Positions 52,794 to 61,223 of a DNA stretch of 64,000 bases are shown piece after piece (within the stretch, counting starts at the first letter, position 1; the number at the start of each line of letters is the position of its first letter). The stretch spans positions 1 to 64,000 of the forward strand of contig NZ_SOEB01000006.1 in NCBI RefSeq assembly GCF_004365965.1. Direction: 5' to 3'. This DNA comes from Rhodovulum visakhapatnamense. GTDB taxonomy: Bacteria > Pseudomonadota > Alphaproteobacteria > Rhodobacterales > Rhodobacteraceae. A program made the position numbers and the translations under genes. Under the pieces are notes generated by a model. It did not search any database. It had not been told where the DNA came from and worked only from the letters and a program-made list of their open reading frames with translations.

Positions 52794-53120
52794 ATGCTTA
52801 AAGCGCACGCGAAATATCATCTGGGTCAAGTGGTCCGTCACCGGAAGCATCCGTTTCGTGGCGTGGTCTTTGACGTGGATGCGATGTTCTCGAATACTGA
52901 AGACTGGTATGCCGCGATTCCCGAGGAAAGCCGCCCCTCGAAGGACCAGCCGTTCTATCACCTGCTGGCCGAGAACGATCACAGCTATTACGTGGCCTAC
53001 GTGTCCGAGCAGAACCTCGTGGCCGACGAGACCGGCGAGCCGGTCGATCACCCGGACCTGTCGGATCTGTTCGGCGAGTTCGAGGACGGCCAGTATCCGC
53101 TGCAGTTCCAGTTGAACTGA
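52794..53120 (+). CDS. hspQ: Heat-shock protein HspQ
   Basis: Small cytosolic protein of 108 residues that binds hemimethylated DNA and acts as a Lon protease specificity factor in other bacteria. The start MLKAHAKYHLGQVVRHRKHP is the family opening; FRGVVFDVDAMFSNTEDWY, DQPFYHLLAENDHSYYVAYV and SEQNLVADETGEPVDHP follow. I take ATG 52794, not the in-frame upstream ATG 52741, because the added residues are not family-like. It converges with the gamma-glutamyltransferase gene after 16 bp. Confidence 0.92.
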   Translation: MLKAHAKYHLGQVVRHRKHPFRGVVFDVDAMFSNTEDWYAAIPEESRPSKDQPFYHLLAENDHSYYVAYVSEQNLVADETGEPVDHPDLSDLFGEFEDGQYPLQFQLN

Positions 53121-53136
53121 CCGCCTCCATTCCGCT

Positions 53137-54717
53137 TCAGTAGCCCAGCGCGCAGCCGTCCTTGCGCGGGTCGGATGCGCCTTGCAGAACGCCGGTCTCG
53201 TCGTCGATCAGGATCGCCTGCGCCCCGCCGATGGCCGAGGGCGGGGTGACCACCGCATGCCCCTTGGCGGCCAGCGCCGCGCGCACGTCCTCGGCATAGC
53301 CGCGTTCGACCAGCAGCTCGCCCTGATCGGCAAAGCTGCGGGGCGCGTCCAGCGCCTGCTGCGGATGCATCCCGTAATCGACGATATTGGTCAGGACCCG
53401 GGCATGGCCGTTCGGCTGATAGGCCCCGCCCATCACCCCGAAGGGCATGATGACCTTGTCGTCCTTCTTCAGCATCGCCGGAATGATCGTGTGCATCGGC
53501 CGCTTGCCGCCCGCGGCCTCGTTCGGATGGCCCTCGGTCAGGCTGAAGCCCGCGCCCCGGTTCTGGAAGTTGATGCCGAACTTGGTCGAGGCCAACCCCG
53601 AGCCGAAGCTGTGGAAGATCGAATAGATCAGCGACACCGCCATCCGGTCGCGGTCGACCACGGTGATGTAGATGGTTTCCTTGTGAACCGATTCCGACAG
53701 CTGCGCGGGGCTTGCCATCGCCCGGTCGGGGTCGATCAGCGCGGCCAGCTTTGCCGCCGTTTCGGGGGCCAGCATGTGGTCGAGCCGGGTCATGTGGGCG
53801 GGGTCCGCGACAAAGCGGTTCCGCGCGTCATAGGCCAGCTTGGCGGCCTCGGCCTCGAGATGGGCGCGCTCGGCCCCGAGCGGGTCCATCGACGGCAGGT
53901 CGAAATTCGCCAGAATGTTCGCCATCAGGATCGCGGTCGCGCCCTGACCGTTCGGCGGATGCTCGACCAGCTCGACGCCCTTGTAGCTGCCGCTGACCGG
54001 TGTGCCGTAATCGCAGGCGGTGGCGGCGAAATCCTCCAGCGTATGGGGGCCGCCCAGCGCGGTCAGCGAGGCCACCATGTCCTCGGCCACCTCACCCTCA
54101 TAGAACCCCGCGCGTCCGTCCATCGCGATGCGGCGCAACACCTCGGCCTGTTTCGGGGCGCGGAAGACCTGTCCCGGTTTCGGCGCGGCGCCGTCCAGCA
54201 GGTAGAAGTCGCGCGCGGCGCCCTTCAGGTGATCTGCGGCGCGGCCCCAGTCGAAGGCGGTGCGGGGCGCGACCGGCACGCCCGCTTCGGCATAGTGGAT
54301 GGCGGGGGCGAGGCTCGCCTTCAGCCCGATCCGGCCCCAGTCCTTCGACAACCGGCAGAAGGCGTCGATGGCGCCGGGCACCGTGACCGCGTCGGCAGCA
54401 TCCGTGGGCATGACGGTCAGCCCCCGGTCGCGGAGGCTGGCGGCCTCAAGCCCCTTGGGCGCCCGGCCCGAGCCGTTCAGCGCGACGATTCCGTTTTCGC
54501 CCGCAGGCTTGACCAGCACGAAGCAGTCGCCGCCGATCCCGGTCATCTGCGGCTCGCAGATCCCCAGCAGCACCGCCCCCGCGATGGCGGCATCGACCGC
54601 ATTGCCGCCTGCCTCGAGCATCTGCACCGCGACCTTGGCGGCCAGCGGATGGGAGGTCGCGCACATCCCGTTGGTCGCAAACACCGCCGAGCGACCCGGC
54701 AACTGGAAATCGCGCAT
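53137..54717 (-). CDS. ggt: Gamma-glutamyltransferase family protein
   Basis: Ntn-hydrolase of 526 residues, self-cleaved at a Thr, that hydrolyses or transfers gamma-glutamyl groups such as glutathione. The opening CATSHPLAAKVAVQMLEAGGN (residues 19-39), GIGGDCFVLV and the nucleophile region KETIYITVVDRDRMAVS (Thr near 350) are visible, then PFGVMGGAYQPNGHARV. No signal peptide is seen, so it may be cytoplasmic like many alphaproteobacterial members. ATG 54717 follows GGGAGGG at 4 bp; upstream in-frame sequence is non-coding in style. Confidence 0.9.
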   Translation of the reverse strand: MRDFQLPGRSAVFATNGMCATSHPLAAKVAVQMLEAGGNAVDAAIAGAVLLGICEPQMTGIGGDCFVLVKPAGENGIVALNGSGRAPKGLEAASLRDRGLTVMPTDAADAVTVPGAIDAFCRLSKDWGRIGLKASLAPAIHYAEAGVPVAPRTAFDWGRAADHLKGAARDFYLLDGAAPKPGQVFRAPKQAEVLRRIAMDGRAGFYEGEVAEDMVASLTALGGPHTLEDFAATACDYGTPVSGSYKGVELVEHPPNGQGATAILMANILANFDLPSMDPLGAERAHLEAEAAKLAYDARNRFVADPAHMTRLDHMLAPETAAKLAALIDPDRAMASPAQLSESVHKETIYITVVDRDRMAVSLIYSIFHSFGSGLASTKFGINFQNRGAGFSLTEGHPNEAAGGKRPMHTIIPAMLKKDDKVIMPFGVMGGAYQPNGHARVLTNIVDYGMHPQQALDAPRSFADQGELLVERGYAEDVRAALAAKGHAVVTPPSAIGGAQAILIDDETGVLQGASDPRKDGCALGY

Positions 54718-55641
54718 GAAACCCTCCCGCACCAATCCCGAACCCGGGGCAGGGTAGAACCTGCCGTCCACAATTCCAATGGCGAAAGCGCGGACCCATC
54801 GCCCGGGCAGGAAGCGGGGCCGATGCGGCGGGCCATGCGCGGGTTTCTGAGGCTCCGGTGGCGCTTTTCGTTTTTCCAGAGGGGGCCGGCCGGGTTGCCG
54901 GTTCATTGGGGTGCCACCGGTTCCGTCCTCCGGGCCATCGGCCCGCCGCAGGGCGCCCCGCCGGGTTACCGCCCTGGCCAGAGGCTCTGGCCGTGGCGGG
55001 GAAAGGCGCGTCCTGCCGACTGCAGGCCGACGTCTCGGCAAAGGCGACTTGAGACGGCTTCCGGGGGGCGGGCTCTGGCGTTCTGGCGGCCTTTCCGGGT
55101 CATCGTGGACCGCCGGATCGTTCCCTGGCTGGCGGTCCGCGGCTGCTTCCGGCCCGAACGCCTGAGGGTAGGGGGCGGTTCGTGGGATTTGGCGTGCGGA
55201 TGGCACGCGAGCGTTCTCCGGGGGAGGGGTATGGCATCTGGGGCGTTCTGGCCAGACCCGAGGCATCCGAGACCCGAGGCATCCGAGCGCGTGTATCAGA
55301 ACCCTGATCGGGCGGTGCTACCCGCCGCGAATGGTTCGGGGCCGCCGGGAAAGCCCGTTCGGTTTGGGCGACCTTTGGTATCATGCGGGAAAGATGGCAG
55401 CCGACCCCGCCCCCGCGCGGCTGCCGCCACACGCCGCCCGTGGCGGTGCCCTCCTGACAGCTCAGGCCTAGAAATCGCGAAACATGTCCTGGGGGAGGGA
55501 AGCCTCGGCGCCACGCCCTGGGTGGGGGCTGATATGGAGCGTGACGCCGAGGGAAGCCATTTGCAGCTACCCTTACGTTATCGCCTCGGATCTGGGCGCG
55601 CTCGGGGAGCTTTCAGGGTTTTTTTGCGGCTCGCGTCGGGT
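54718..55641. other. Gene-free region of 924 bp
   Basis: I find no ORF with coding-like composition in this stretch; short ORFs present are not recognisable. It is GC-rich with several short hairpins and a perfect 16-bp tandem duplication (55255-55286). A run of seven T lies near 55623. It may contain regulatory RNA or be a decayed gene, but nothing specific can be supported. Confidence 0.7.
55255..55286. repeat. Perfect 16-bp tandem duplication
   Basis: GACCCGAGGCATCCGA occurs twice in direct succession in the gene-free region. Identity is complete, which suggests a recent duplication. Confidence 0.85.
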
Positions 55642-56151
55642 CTAGGGCTCTTCGCAGAGCGGCACCGAAAAGGTCAGCCGGTTCTGGTTCGCCTGCCGTG
55701 TATAGTCGAGGTTCCGGGCAAAGGCCCGGATCAGGAACCAGCCGAATCCGCCTTCAGGGGCGTCGTCGGCCAGAATATCCGGTCCCGGCATCCTGCCATC
55801 GGGCAGGCTTTCGCCGGGCATCGGGCGGCCGTAGTCGCGAACGTCGACCTGCAACCAGACCCCTTCGCGGGCAAGCCGCAATTCAATCGGGCCGTCCCGG
55901 TCGCGGGCATAGGCATGTTCGACGATATTGTTCAGGACCTCCGCCAGCACGGTTTCGGCCATGCCGAGCGTCCCGTCTGCGGTGATTGACGATCCGAACC
56001 GCGCGCGCATCTCTTTCAGGGCCGCCCGCACGCCCAGCGGAGTCGCCTCGATGATCAGCGGGGGGCGGGTCTCGACGGGGGCGCCGACCGACGCATCCTC
56101 TGCAGAGTTGGATGCATCCGCTTCCCCATCGGGCGCGCGCGACAGGGTCAT
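55642..56151 (-). CDS. Anti-sigma-factor-type ATP-binding protein (RsbW-like)
   Basis: GHKL-fold serine-kinase-type protein of 169 residues. The N-box is ETVLAEVLNNIVEHAYA (about residues 72-88), the G-box region is VDVRDYGRPMPGE and the lid has DDAPEGGFGWFLIRAF. It likely phosphorylates the STAS protein encoded just upstream, in a partner-switching pathway controlling a sigma factor or a c-di-GMP enzyme, neither of which is nearby. The start ATG overlaps the STAS gene stop (ATGA). The N-terminal ~40 residues are polar and unlike the family. Confidence 0.83.
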   Translation of the reverse strand: MTLSRAPDGEADASNSAEDASVGAPVETRPPLIIEATPLGVRAALKEMRARFGSSITADGTLGMAETVLAEVLNNIVEHAYARDRDGPIELRLAREGVWLQVDVRDYGRPMPGESLPDGRMPGPDILADDAPEGGFGWFLIRAFARNLDYTRQANQNRLTFSVPLCEEP

Positions 56152-56492
56152 GCGATCGTTTGCCTTTCGGGGAAGGCGCTTTCGTGGGTGTCGTGAATGG
56201 TGAAGACGCGGTCCATCCGCGTCAGCCGGAACACCTTGTCGACATTGGGCGTGAGATTGCACAGCTCCAGCTGGCGGCCCGCGCCGATCAGCTTCATCAC
56301 CGCGACGACGGCGCCAAGGCCGCTACTGTCCAGGAATTCGACATTGCGCAGGTCCAGCACGACCCGTGCGGGTCCGTCCGCCGCCTGTTCGCGGACCGCC
56401 TCCTTGAAGCGGATGGCGACCGCGGAATCGATCCTTTCCTCGTCGACGACAACATGAACAGCGTCGCCGCGCAGCTGGGATTGCAGTTTCAT
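56148..56492 (-). CDS. STAS-domain anti-sigma-factor antagonist
   Basis: Small protein of 114 residues of the SpoIIAA/RsbV type. The phosphorylatable Ser is in VEFLDSSGLGAVVAVM (Ser about 58). It binds the kinase encoded downstream when dephosphorylated and releases the target. It is translated coupled to that kinase. The start MKLQSQLRGDAVHVV and the overall length match the family. The upstream region divides it from the thiolase gene by 90 bp. Confidence 0.87.
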   Translation of the reverse strand: MKLQSQLRGDAVHVVVDEERIDSAVAIRFKEAVREQAADGPARVVLDLRNVEFLDSSGLGAVVAVMKLIGAGRQLELCNLTPNVDKVFRLTRMDRVFTIHDTHESAFPERQTIA

Positions 56493-56538
56493 GCCGTCCT
56501 GACTCCTGCTTACACCTCGTCGAGGCTAGACGCCATTC

Positions 56539-56554
56539 CTTACCATTCGGTAAG
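56539..56554. promoter_or_regulatory. Palindrome upstream of the thiolase gene
   Basis: CTTACC-ATTC-GGTAAG is a perfect 6-bp inverted repeat, 30 bp before the thiolase start and 46 bp before the STAS gene. Its form fits a TetR-type operator, but no regulator is encoded nearby. Confidence 0.45.
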
Positions 56555-56584
56555 TGTACGTTGGGAAATGGACGGGAGGATGGC

Positions 56585-57757
56585 ATGGACGAGGTGGTAA
56601 TCTGCGGGGCCGCGCGCACCCCGATGGGCGGCTTCCAGGGCGCCTTCGCGGCGCTCGATGCGCCTGGTCTGGGCGGTGCCGCGATCCGCGGGGCACTTGA
56701 CGGCGCCGGGGTCGACACGGTGGACGAGCTGCTGATGGGCTGCGTGCTCCCGGCGGGCCAGGGCCAGGCTCCGGCGCGGCAGGCGGGGTTCCGGGCCGGG
56801 CTGGGCGAGGAGGTGCCCGCGACCACACTCAACAAGATGTGCGGCTCGGGCATGATGACGGCGATGATCGCCCATGACCGGCTGGCGCTGGGGGCGGCCC
56901 GCATCCTCTGCGCGGGCGGCATGGAAAGCATGACCAACACCCCCTATCTGTTGCCCGCGATGCGCGGCGGCGCCCGGATCGGCCATGGCCGCGCGGTCGA
57001 TCACATGTTCCTCGACGGGCTCGAGGATGCCTATGACAAGGGCCGCCTGATGGGCACCTTCGCCGAGGACTGCGCCGAGGCTTTCCAGTTCACCCGCGAG
57101 GCGCAGGACGACTATGCTCTGGGCTCGCTTTCGAACGCGCTGGCGGCACAGGCCTCGGGCGCCTTCGCGGCCGAGATCGTTCCGGTCACGGTCGCCGGGC
57201 GCAAGGGCGAGACGGTGGTGCGCGAGGACGAACAGCCCGGCCTTGCCCGCCCCGAAAGGATCCCGCAGCTGAAACCCGCCTTCCGCAAGGACGGCACCGT
57301 CACCCCGGCCAACGCCTCCTCGATCTCGGACGGCGCGGCCGCGCTGATCCTCGCGACCCGTGTCGAGGCCGAGGCCCGCGGCCTGCCGGTCCGGGCCAGG
57401 ATCCTCGGCCATGCCAGCCATGCCCAGGCGCCGGGCTGGTTCACGACTGCCCCGGTGCCCGCCGCCCGCAAGCTGCTGGACCGCATCGGCTGGTCGGTCG
57501 GCGATGTCGATCTCTGGGAGGTGAACGAGGCCTTTGCCGTGGTGCCGATGGCCTTCATGCGCGAACTCGACATCCCGCGCGAGCGGATGAACGTCAATGG
57601 CGGCGCCTGCGCGCTCGGCCATCCGATCGGCGCCTCGGGGGCGCGCATCCTCGTCACCTTGCTGAACGCGCTCGAAACGCGCGGGCTCCGGCGCGGCGTC
57701 GCTGCGATCTGCATCGGCGGCGGCGAAGGCACGGCGATGGCCATTGAGCGCGCCTGA
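56585..57757 (+). CDS. Acetyl-CoA acyltransferase (thiolase)
   Basis: Thiolase of 390 residues that joins or splits acyl-CoA units. The nucleophilic Cys is in LNKMCGSGMMTAMI (about 88), and the C-terminal motifs NEAFAVVPMAF and NGGACALGHPIGASGARI hold the second His and Cys. Whether it serves beta-oxidation or polyhydroxybutyrate synthesis is not decided by sequence; the lack of a neighbouring phaB or fadB leaves both open. ATG 56585 has GGGAGGA 5 bp upstream. A palindrome lies just before. It ends 38 bp from an insertion sequence. Confidence 0.88.
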   Translation: MDEVVICGAARTPMGGFQGAFAALDAPGLGGAAIRGALDGAGVDTVDELLMGCVLPAGQGQAPARQAGFRAGLGEEVPATTLNKMCGSGMMTAMIAHDRLALGAARILCAGGMESMTNTPYLLPAMRGGARIGHGRAVDHMFLDGLEDAYDKGRLMGTFAEDCAEAFQFTREAQDDYALGSLSNALAAQASGAFAAEIVPVTVAGRKGETVVREDEQPGLARPERIPQLKPAFRKDGTVTPANASSISDGAAALILATRVEAEARGLPVRARILGHASHAQAPGWFTTAPVPAARKLLDRIGWSVGDVDLWEVNEAFAVVPMAFMRELDIPRERMNVNGGACALGHPIGASGARILVTLLNALETRGLRRGVAAICIGGGEGTAMAIERA

Positions 57758-57847
57758 CCCTTCTTCTTGGCCGAAATACCCCGTGGAGCCGTCTTGAACC
57801 GCTCCGGTTTTGCCGGAGGCTCCAACTCCAGAGCAAGGTGGAGCATC

Positions 57848-58348
57848 ATGAGCTAGACGACGAACGAGTTTTCTCCGGAAATGCGTGAACGTGCGGTGCG
57901 GTTGGCCCTGGACAATGAGGGTCAGCATGGATCGCGGCGGCAGGCGGTCATGTCAATTTCGGCGAAGATCGGCTGTGCGCCGCAGACCCTGAACGATTGG
58001 GTCAAGACGGCCGAGGTTGATGGCGGCAAGCGGTCGGGCGTCTCCAGCGAGGTGGCTGAGCGGATGAGGGCCCTGGAACGGGAGAACCGCGATCTGCGTC
58101 AGGCGAACGAGATCCTGCGCAAGGCGTCAGCGTATTTTGCGATGGCGGAACTCGACCGCCGGTCGAAGGGATGGTGGGTTTCATCGACGCGCACCGGGAT
58201 GCGCACGGGGTCGAGCCGATCTGCGACGTGCTGCCGATCGCCCCATCCACCTGCCATGATCATCTGGCGACGCGGGCTGATCCAGCTCGCCTGTCGGACC
58301 GCGCCCGCCTCGATGAAGCCCTGCGCCCGAGATCCGCAGTGTTCTTGA
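57848..58348 (+). pseudogene. IS3 transposase orfA remnant
   Basis: The reading frame starts ATG-AGC then meets TAG at 57854-57856, where related orfA proteins have Lys, so translation stops after two codons. Beyond it the frame continues with [20 protein letters not shown], a helix-turn-helix region ([15 protein letters not shown]) and the coiled [19 protein letters not shown], the usual orfA leucine-zipper-like end. The normal stop near 58172 is lost and the frame runs to 58348 over orfB. A reinitiation at ATG 57881 could still give a partial protein, but without orfB it would be useless. Confidence 0.85.
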
Positions 58349-59074
58349 AGAGAACTGGCGCGTCTACGGCGGGCGCAAGATCTGGCACCAGCTGCGCCGC
58401 GAGGGCTTCGATGTCGCCCGCTGCACGGTCGCGCGGCTGATGAAGAGCATGGGTATTCAAGGCATTATCAGGGGCAAGCCGCATCGAACGACGATCCCCG
58501 ACAAGAAGGCGCCGTGTCCGCTGGACAAGGTGAACCGCCAGTTCCGTGTTCCGGCACCGAACATGCCGTTGGTGTCGGATTTCACATATGTCGCCACTTG
58601 GAAGGGTTTCGTCTAAGTCGCCTTCGTCATCGATGCCTATGCTCGCAAGATCATTGGCTGGCGCGTCGGCAGATCGGCGCATGTTGGGTTCGTTCTCGAT
58701 GCCCTGGAACAGGCGGTGCATGATCGCCGCCCCGGAAAGGGCATGGGGCTGGTTCACCACAGCGACAGGGGCTCCAATACCTGTCTATTCGCCACACTGA
58801 GCGCTTGGCGGAGGCCGGTATCGAACCCTCGGTGGGCAGCGTCGGCGACAGGTACGACAACGCCTTGGCCGAGACGGTCAATGGCCTGTTCAAGGCTGAG
58901 ATCATCCGCCGCCGCGGCCCATGGCGCAGCTTGGAAGCCGTGGAATACGCGACGCTCAAATGGGTGGACTGGTTCAACAACCGCCGTCTTCTCGAGCCCA
59001 TCGGGAACATCCCGCCCGCAGAAGCCGAGGCCAACCTCTATGCAGCTCTGGAAACCGAAGCCATGACCGCGTAA
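58171..59074 (+). pseudogene. IS3 transposase orfB remnant (DDE integrase)
   Basis: The frame begins [20 protein letters not shown] and is broken three times. A base is missing near 58327 (CTGCGCCCGAGATC), a TAA stands at 58614-58616 within TWKGFV*VAFVIDAYAR, and another base is missing near 58774. Downstream in the third frame the end is intact, with RLAEAGIEPSVGSVGDRYDN, ETVNGLFKAEIIRRRGPW and WFNNRRLLEPIGNIPP. The catalytic D, D and E regions are recognisable (VSDFTYVAT, SVGDRYDNALAE). All three lesions together show the copy is old and inactive. Confidence 0.88.
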
Positions 59075-59125
59075 CCAACGTCAATCAGCCTCCGCCAAAC
59101 CCGGAGCGGTTCGCTTGCGAGAGCG

Positions 59126-59401
59126 TTGAATATCAGCACGGATGCCCTGGTATTCGGCGAGTTCTATGAGATGACGGAGAGGGCGGCCCACCGAGCCGCC
59201 TTTGACGGGGTCATCAAGCTTCTGCGCGACCTCAAGTCGGACCCGGAGCTTTCAAGAACCTTTGCCGAACTCGAGCCCGGTTCCGATGCGTTCTCGGACT
59301 TCACTATGCGCGTTGCGCTTGACCGAGCCGACGACGTCCACCGGCAATTCGTTGGGCGGCACTTCCGCATTTTGCCCGCGACAACGACCATCAAGCGTTA
59401 A
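59126..59401 (+). CDS. Short ORF of unknown function next to the IS
   Basis: A possible 91-residue protein (TTG start at 59126; ATG at 59171 gives a shorter form). The sequence LLRDLKSDPELSRTFAELEPGSD is acidic and helical and fits no family I know. Its 5' end is 13 bp from the IS right repeat, so the original start or promoter may have been lost. Codon composition is less GC-biased than neighbours. It may be a truncated remnant rather than a working gene. Confidence 0.35.
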   Translation: MNISTDALVFGEFYEMTERAAHRAAFDGVIKLLRDLKSDPELSRTFAELEPGSDAFSDFTMRVALDRADDVHRQFVGRHFRILPATTTIKR

Positions 59402-59603
59402 GTCTCAGCTTGACGATCCCTGCAAGCTCCCATTGATATCATTGGATTTTTTACTGCACCTTTGGGTGTTTTGCGGCGTTTCCGGCCCAAATCGGCCCAA
59501 TCGGTATCGAGCCGTGTGAACCAATCCCATTGCAACCTACTGAAAAAGATTGCTATTTTTCCGCCCGGTGATCAGATGATCTGAACCGCGTCAGCGGCCG
59601 GGG

Positions 59604-59637
59604 CAGCGCCCCCTCAAAAAACCAGCGCCCCCTCAAA
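59604..59637. repeat. Direct repeat of 15 bp, 19-bp period
   Basis: CAGCGCCCCCTCAAA occurs at 59604-59618 and again at 59623-59637. It stands in the AT-richer gap 59402-59642 between the short ORF and the HNH gene, where no gene is recognised. Confidence 0.7.
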
Positions 59638-59642
59638 CAACC

Positions 59643-60572
59643 TCAGTCCCAGGGCGCCGGGCCGTCCGCCAGAACCTGGCCGAAAACGTTCTCCCGATGC
59701 CAGCGCAGATTGGCGGGATGGGGCAGGTTCCGCGGGTCGGCCGGGCGGATCAGCCGGCCCTCGGGGCGGATCAGCCGCGCGACCACATCGCCCGGAACCT
59801 TGTTGCGCGACACCAGGATCGTCTCGCCATCCTCGGCGACCGAAACTAGCCCGCGGTCGAACATCCAGTGCAGCGTGCCCGACAGCGCGAGCCCGTTGCG
59901 CACCCAGTCGCTGCCCTGCCGCTCGACCGGCCGGATATGCGCCGCCTGGACCTCGGGCCGTCCGCCACCATTGCGCAGGCGAAGCCCCGACATCGCACAG
60001 CGGTAATCATAGGCGTCGCGGACCTTGCGCCGGAAGGCCACGTCCCGATAGGGGCGGCGGGTCAGGCGCTCCAACACCGGGCGCGCAAAGGCGGCGGCGG
60101 GCTCGGCCAGCCCGTCCCCCGATCCCGGCGGATCGTAGCGGGTCTCTTCGAGCCGCTCCAGATCTTGCGGCAGGCCCAGATCCACGATCCGGGCGAACTC
60201 GGCCTCGGGCAGGCGGCGCACCGCCAGTTGCGTGGCGCCGCCCGGCTTGGGCCGCCCGTCCGGTCCGGCCAGTGCCGATTCAAGCGGCCGCCCGTCCAGA
60301 AGGCGCGGCACCGCGCGGTCGAACTCCAGAAAGCTGCCCGGGGCGATCAGCGCCAGAAACCGCCCCTCGGCGCCGGGCTTCGGGATCACCCGCTCGATCT
60401 TCGCCACCGCGAAATACCCGCGAGGCCCGGCCCTGACGGGCTCGTAATAGACGATCCAGTCGCCGACCGCCGCCTGCATCGCCTTCAGATAGGGGCGCGG
60501 GAAATCGTAGACGACGTCCGGTTCGTCCTCGTAGATCGAGTCCGCCTTGTGGAGAAGAACGAGCCTGGCCAT
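59643..60572 (-). CDS. HNH endonuclease-domain protein
   Basis: A 309-residue protein with a C-terminal HNH_2-type nuclease motif: RCAMSGLRLRN, VQAAHIRPVERQGSDWVRNGLALSG and LHWMFDRGLVSV (about residues 195-250), which supply the His/Asn/His metal-binding residues. The N-terminal ~180 residues (DFPRPYLKAMQAAVGDWIVYYEP) form an unknown domain that often precedes HNH in this group and may be DNA or modification-recognising. ATG 60572 is used; a longer in-frame ORF continues antisense to the reductase gene. No methylase is adjacent, so a classic restriction system is unlikely; role unknown. Confidence 0.78.
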   Translation of the reverse strand: MARLVLLHKADSIYEDEPDVVYDFPRPYLKAMQAAVGDWIVYYEPVRAGPRGYFAVAKIERVIPKPGAEGRFLALIAPGSFLEFDRAVPRLLDGRPLESALAGPDGRPKPGGATQLAVRRLPEAEFARIVDLGLPQDLERLEETRYDPPGSGDGLAEPAAAFARPVLERLTRRPYRDVAFRRKVRDAYDYRCAMSGLRLRNGGGRPEVQAAHIRPVERQGSDWVRNGLALSGTLHWMFDRGLVSVAEDGETILVSRNKVPGDVVARLIRPEGRLIRPADPRNLPHPANLRWHRENVFGQVLADGPAPWD

Positions 60573-60770
60573 GGGGCCAGGAAAGCACCGCTGCGGCAAA
60601 ACGCAAGAGGGCGCGGACGCGGCGGACTGTCCGGGGGCGCAGGCAAGAAGGGGGCGAGGCGGGGGGGAACACCCGCACGTGACGACGCGCAGCACGCGGG
60701 CGCGTGACAGAGGCGCGCGGATCGGCGAGGGTCTGTCGCAACGTGGCGCTTCCGACGAAAGGACCCTCTC

Positions 60771-61223
60771 TTGCGCATCGACTATGACGCCCTCTCGAAA
60801 ACGCTGGCGGCCCTCACCGAGGGCGAGACCGATCCGGTTGCGCTGATGGCGACCATGGCCTGCGAGCTGCACCATGCCGACGACCGCTTCGACTGGACCG
60901 GCTTTTATCGTCATGTGGGGGATGAGACGCTCAAGATCGGTCCCTATCAGGGCGGCCATGGCTGCCTGACGATCCCGTTCTCGCGGGGCGTCTGCGGCGC
61001 GGCGGCCCGGACCGGCGAGACCCAGATCGTCGAGGATGTCGAGGCCTTCCCCGGGCATATCGCCTGTTCCTCGACCACTCGCTCGGAAATCGTGCTGCCC
61101 GTCCATGACGCGTCGGGGGCGCTTCTGGGCGTGCTCGATATCGACAGCGACCGGCCTGCCGCCTTCGATGCCACCGATGCCGAGGGGCTGGCGCGGCTGC
61201 TGGCCCAGACCTTCGCCCGATGA
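60771..61223 (+). CDS. msrC: Free methionine-(R)-sulfoxide reductase
   Basis: GAF-fold enzyme of 150 residues that reduces free methionine R-sulfoxide using thioredoxin. C65, C75 and C99 (HGCLTIPFSRGVCG and HIACSSTTRSE) have the spacing of the three catalytic cysteines of the family, and LLGVLDIDSDRPAAFD ends the fold. The start is TTG with AAAGGA upstream; no ATG fits better. It overlaps the LysE gene stop/start (ATGA). Role: oxidative-stress repair. Confidence 0.9.
   Translation: MRIDYDALSKTLAALTEGETDPVALMATMACELHHADDRFDWTGFYRHVGDETLKIGPYQGGHGCLTIPFSRGVCGAAARTGETQIVEDVEAFPGHIACSSTTRSEIVLPVHDASGALLGVLDIDSDRPAAFDATDAEGLARLLAQTFAR

Larger units (their letters stand above)
57796..59112 (+). 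mobile_element. Decayed IS3-family insertion sequence
   Basis: A 1317-bp element with imperfect terminal inverted repeats of 26 bp, 57796-57821 and 59087-59112, matching at 24 positions (GAACCGCTCCGG at both outer ends). It carries remnants of orfA and orfB of an IS3-family transposase, each broken by stops or frameshifts, so it cannot move by itself. No convincing target-site duplication is visible; CTT on the left and GCT on the right differ. It is inserted after the thiolase gene, and its right end adjoins a small ORF that may be affected. Confidence 0.9.

Noticed and set aside
53182-55989. 935-codon open frame on the plus strand over ggt and the gap after it
   Set aside because: Mostly antisense to gamma-glutamyltransferase, with composition of a shadow frame (His/Arg/Gln-rich).
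57793-59116. Target-site duplication flanking the IS3 element
   Set aside because: CTT precedes the left repeat, but GCT follows the right one; a CTT match needs a one-base shift, so it is not convincing.
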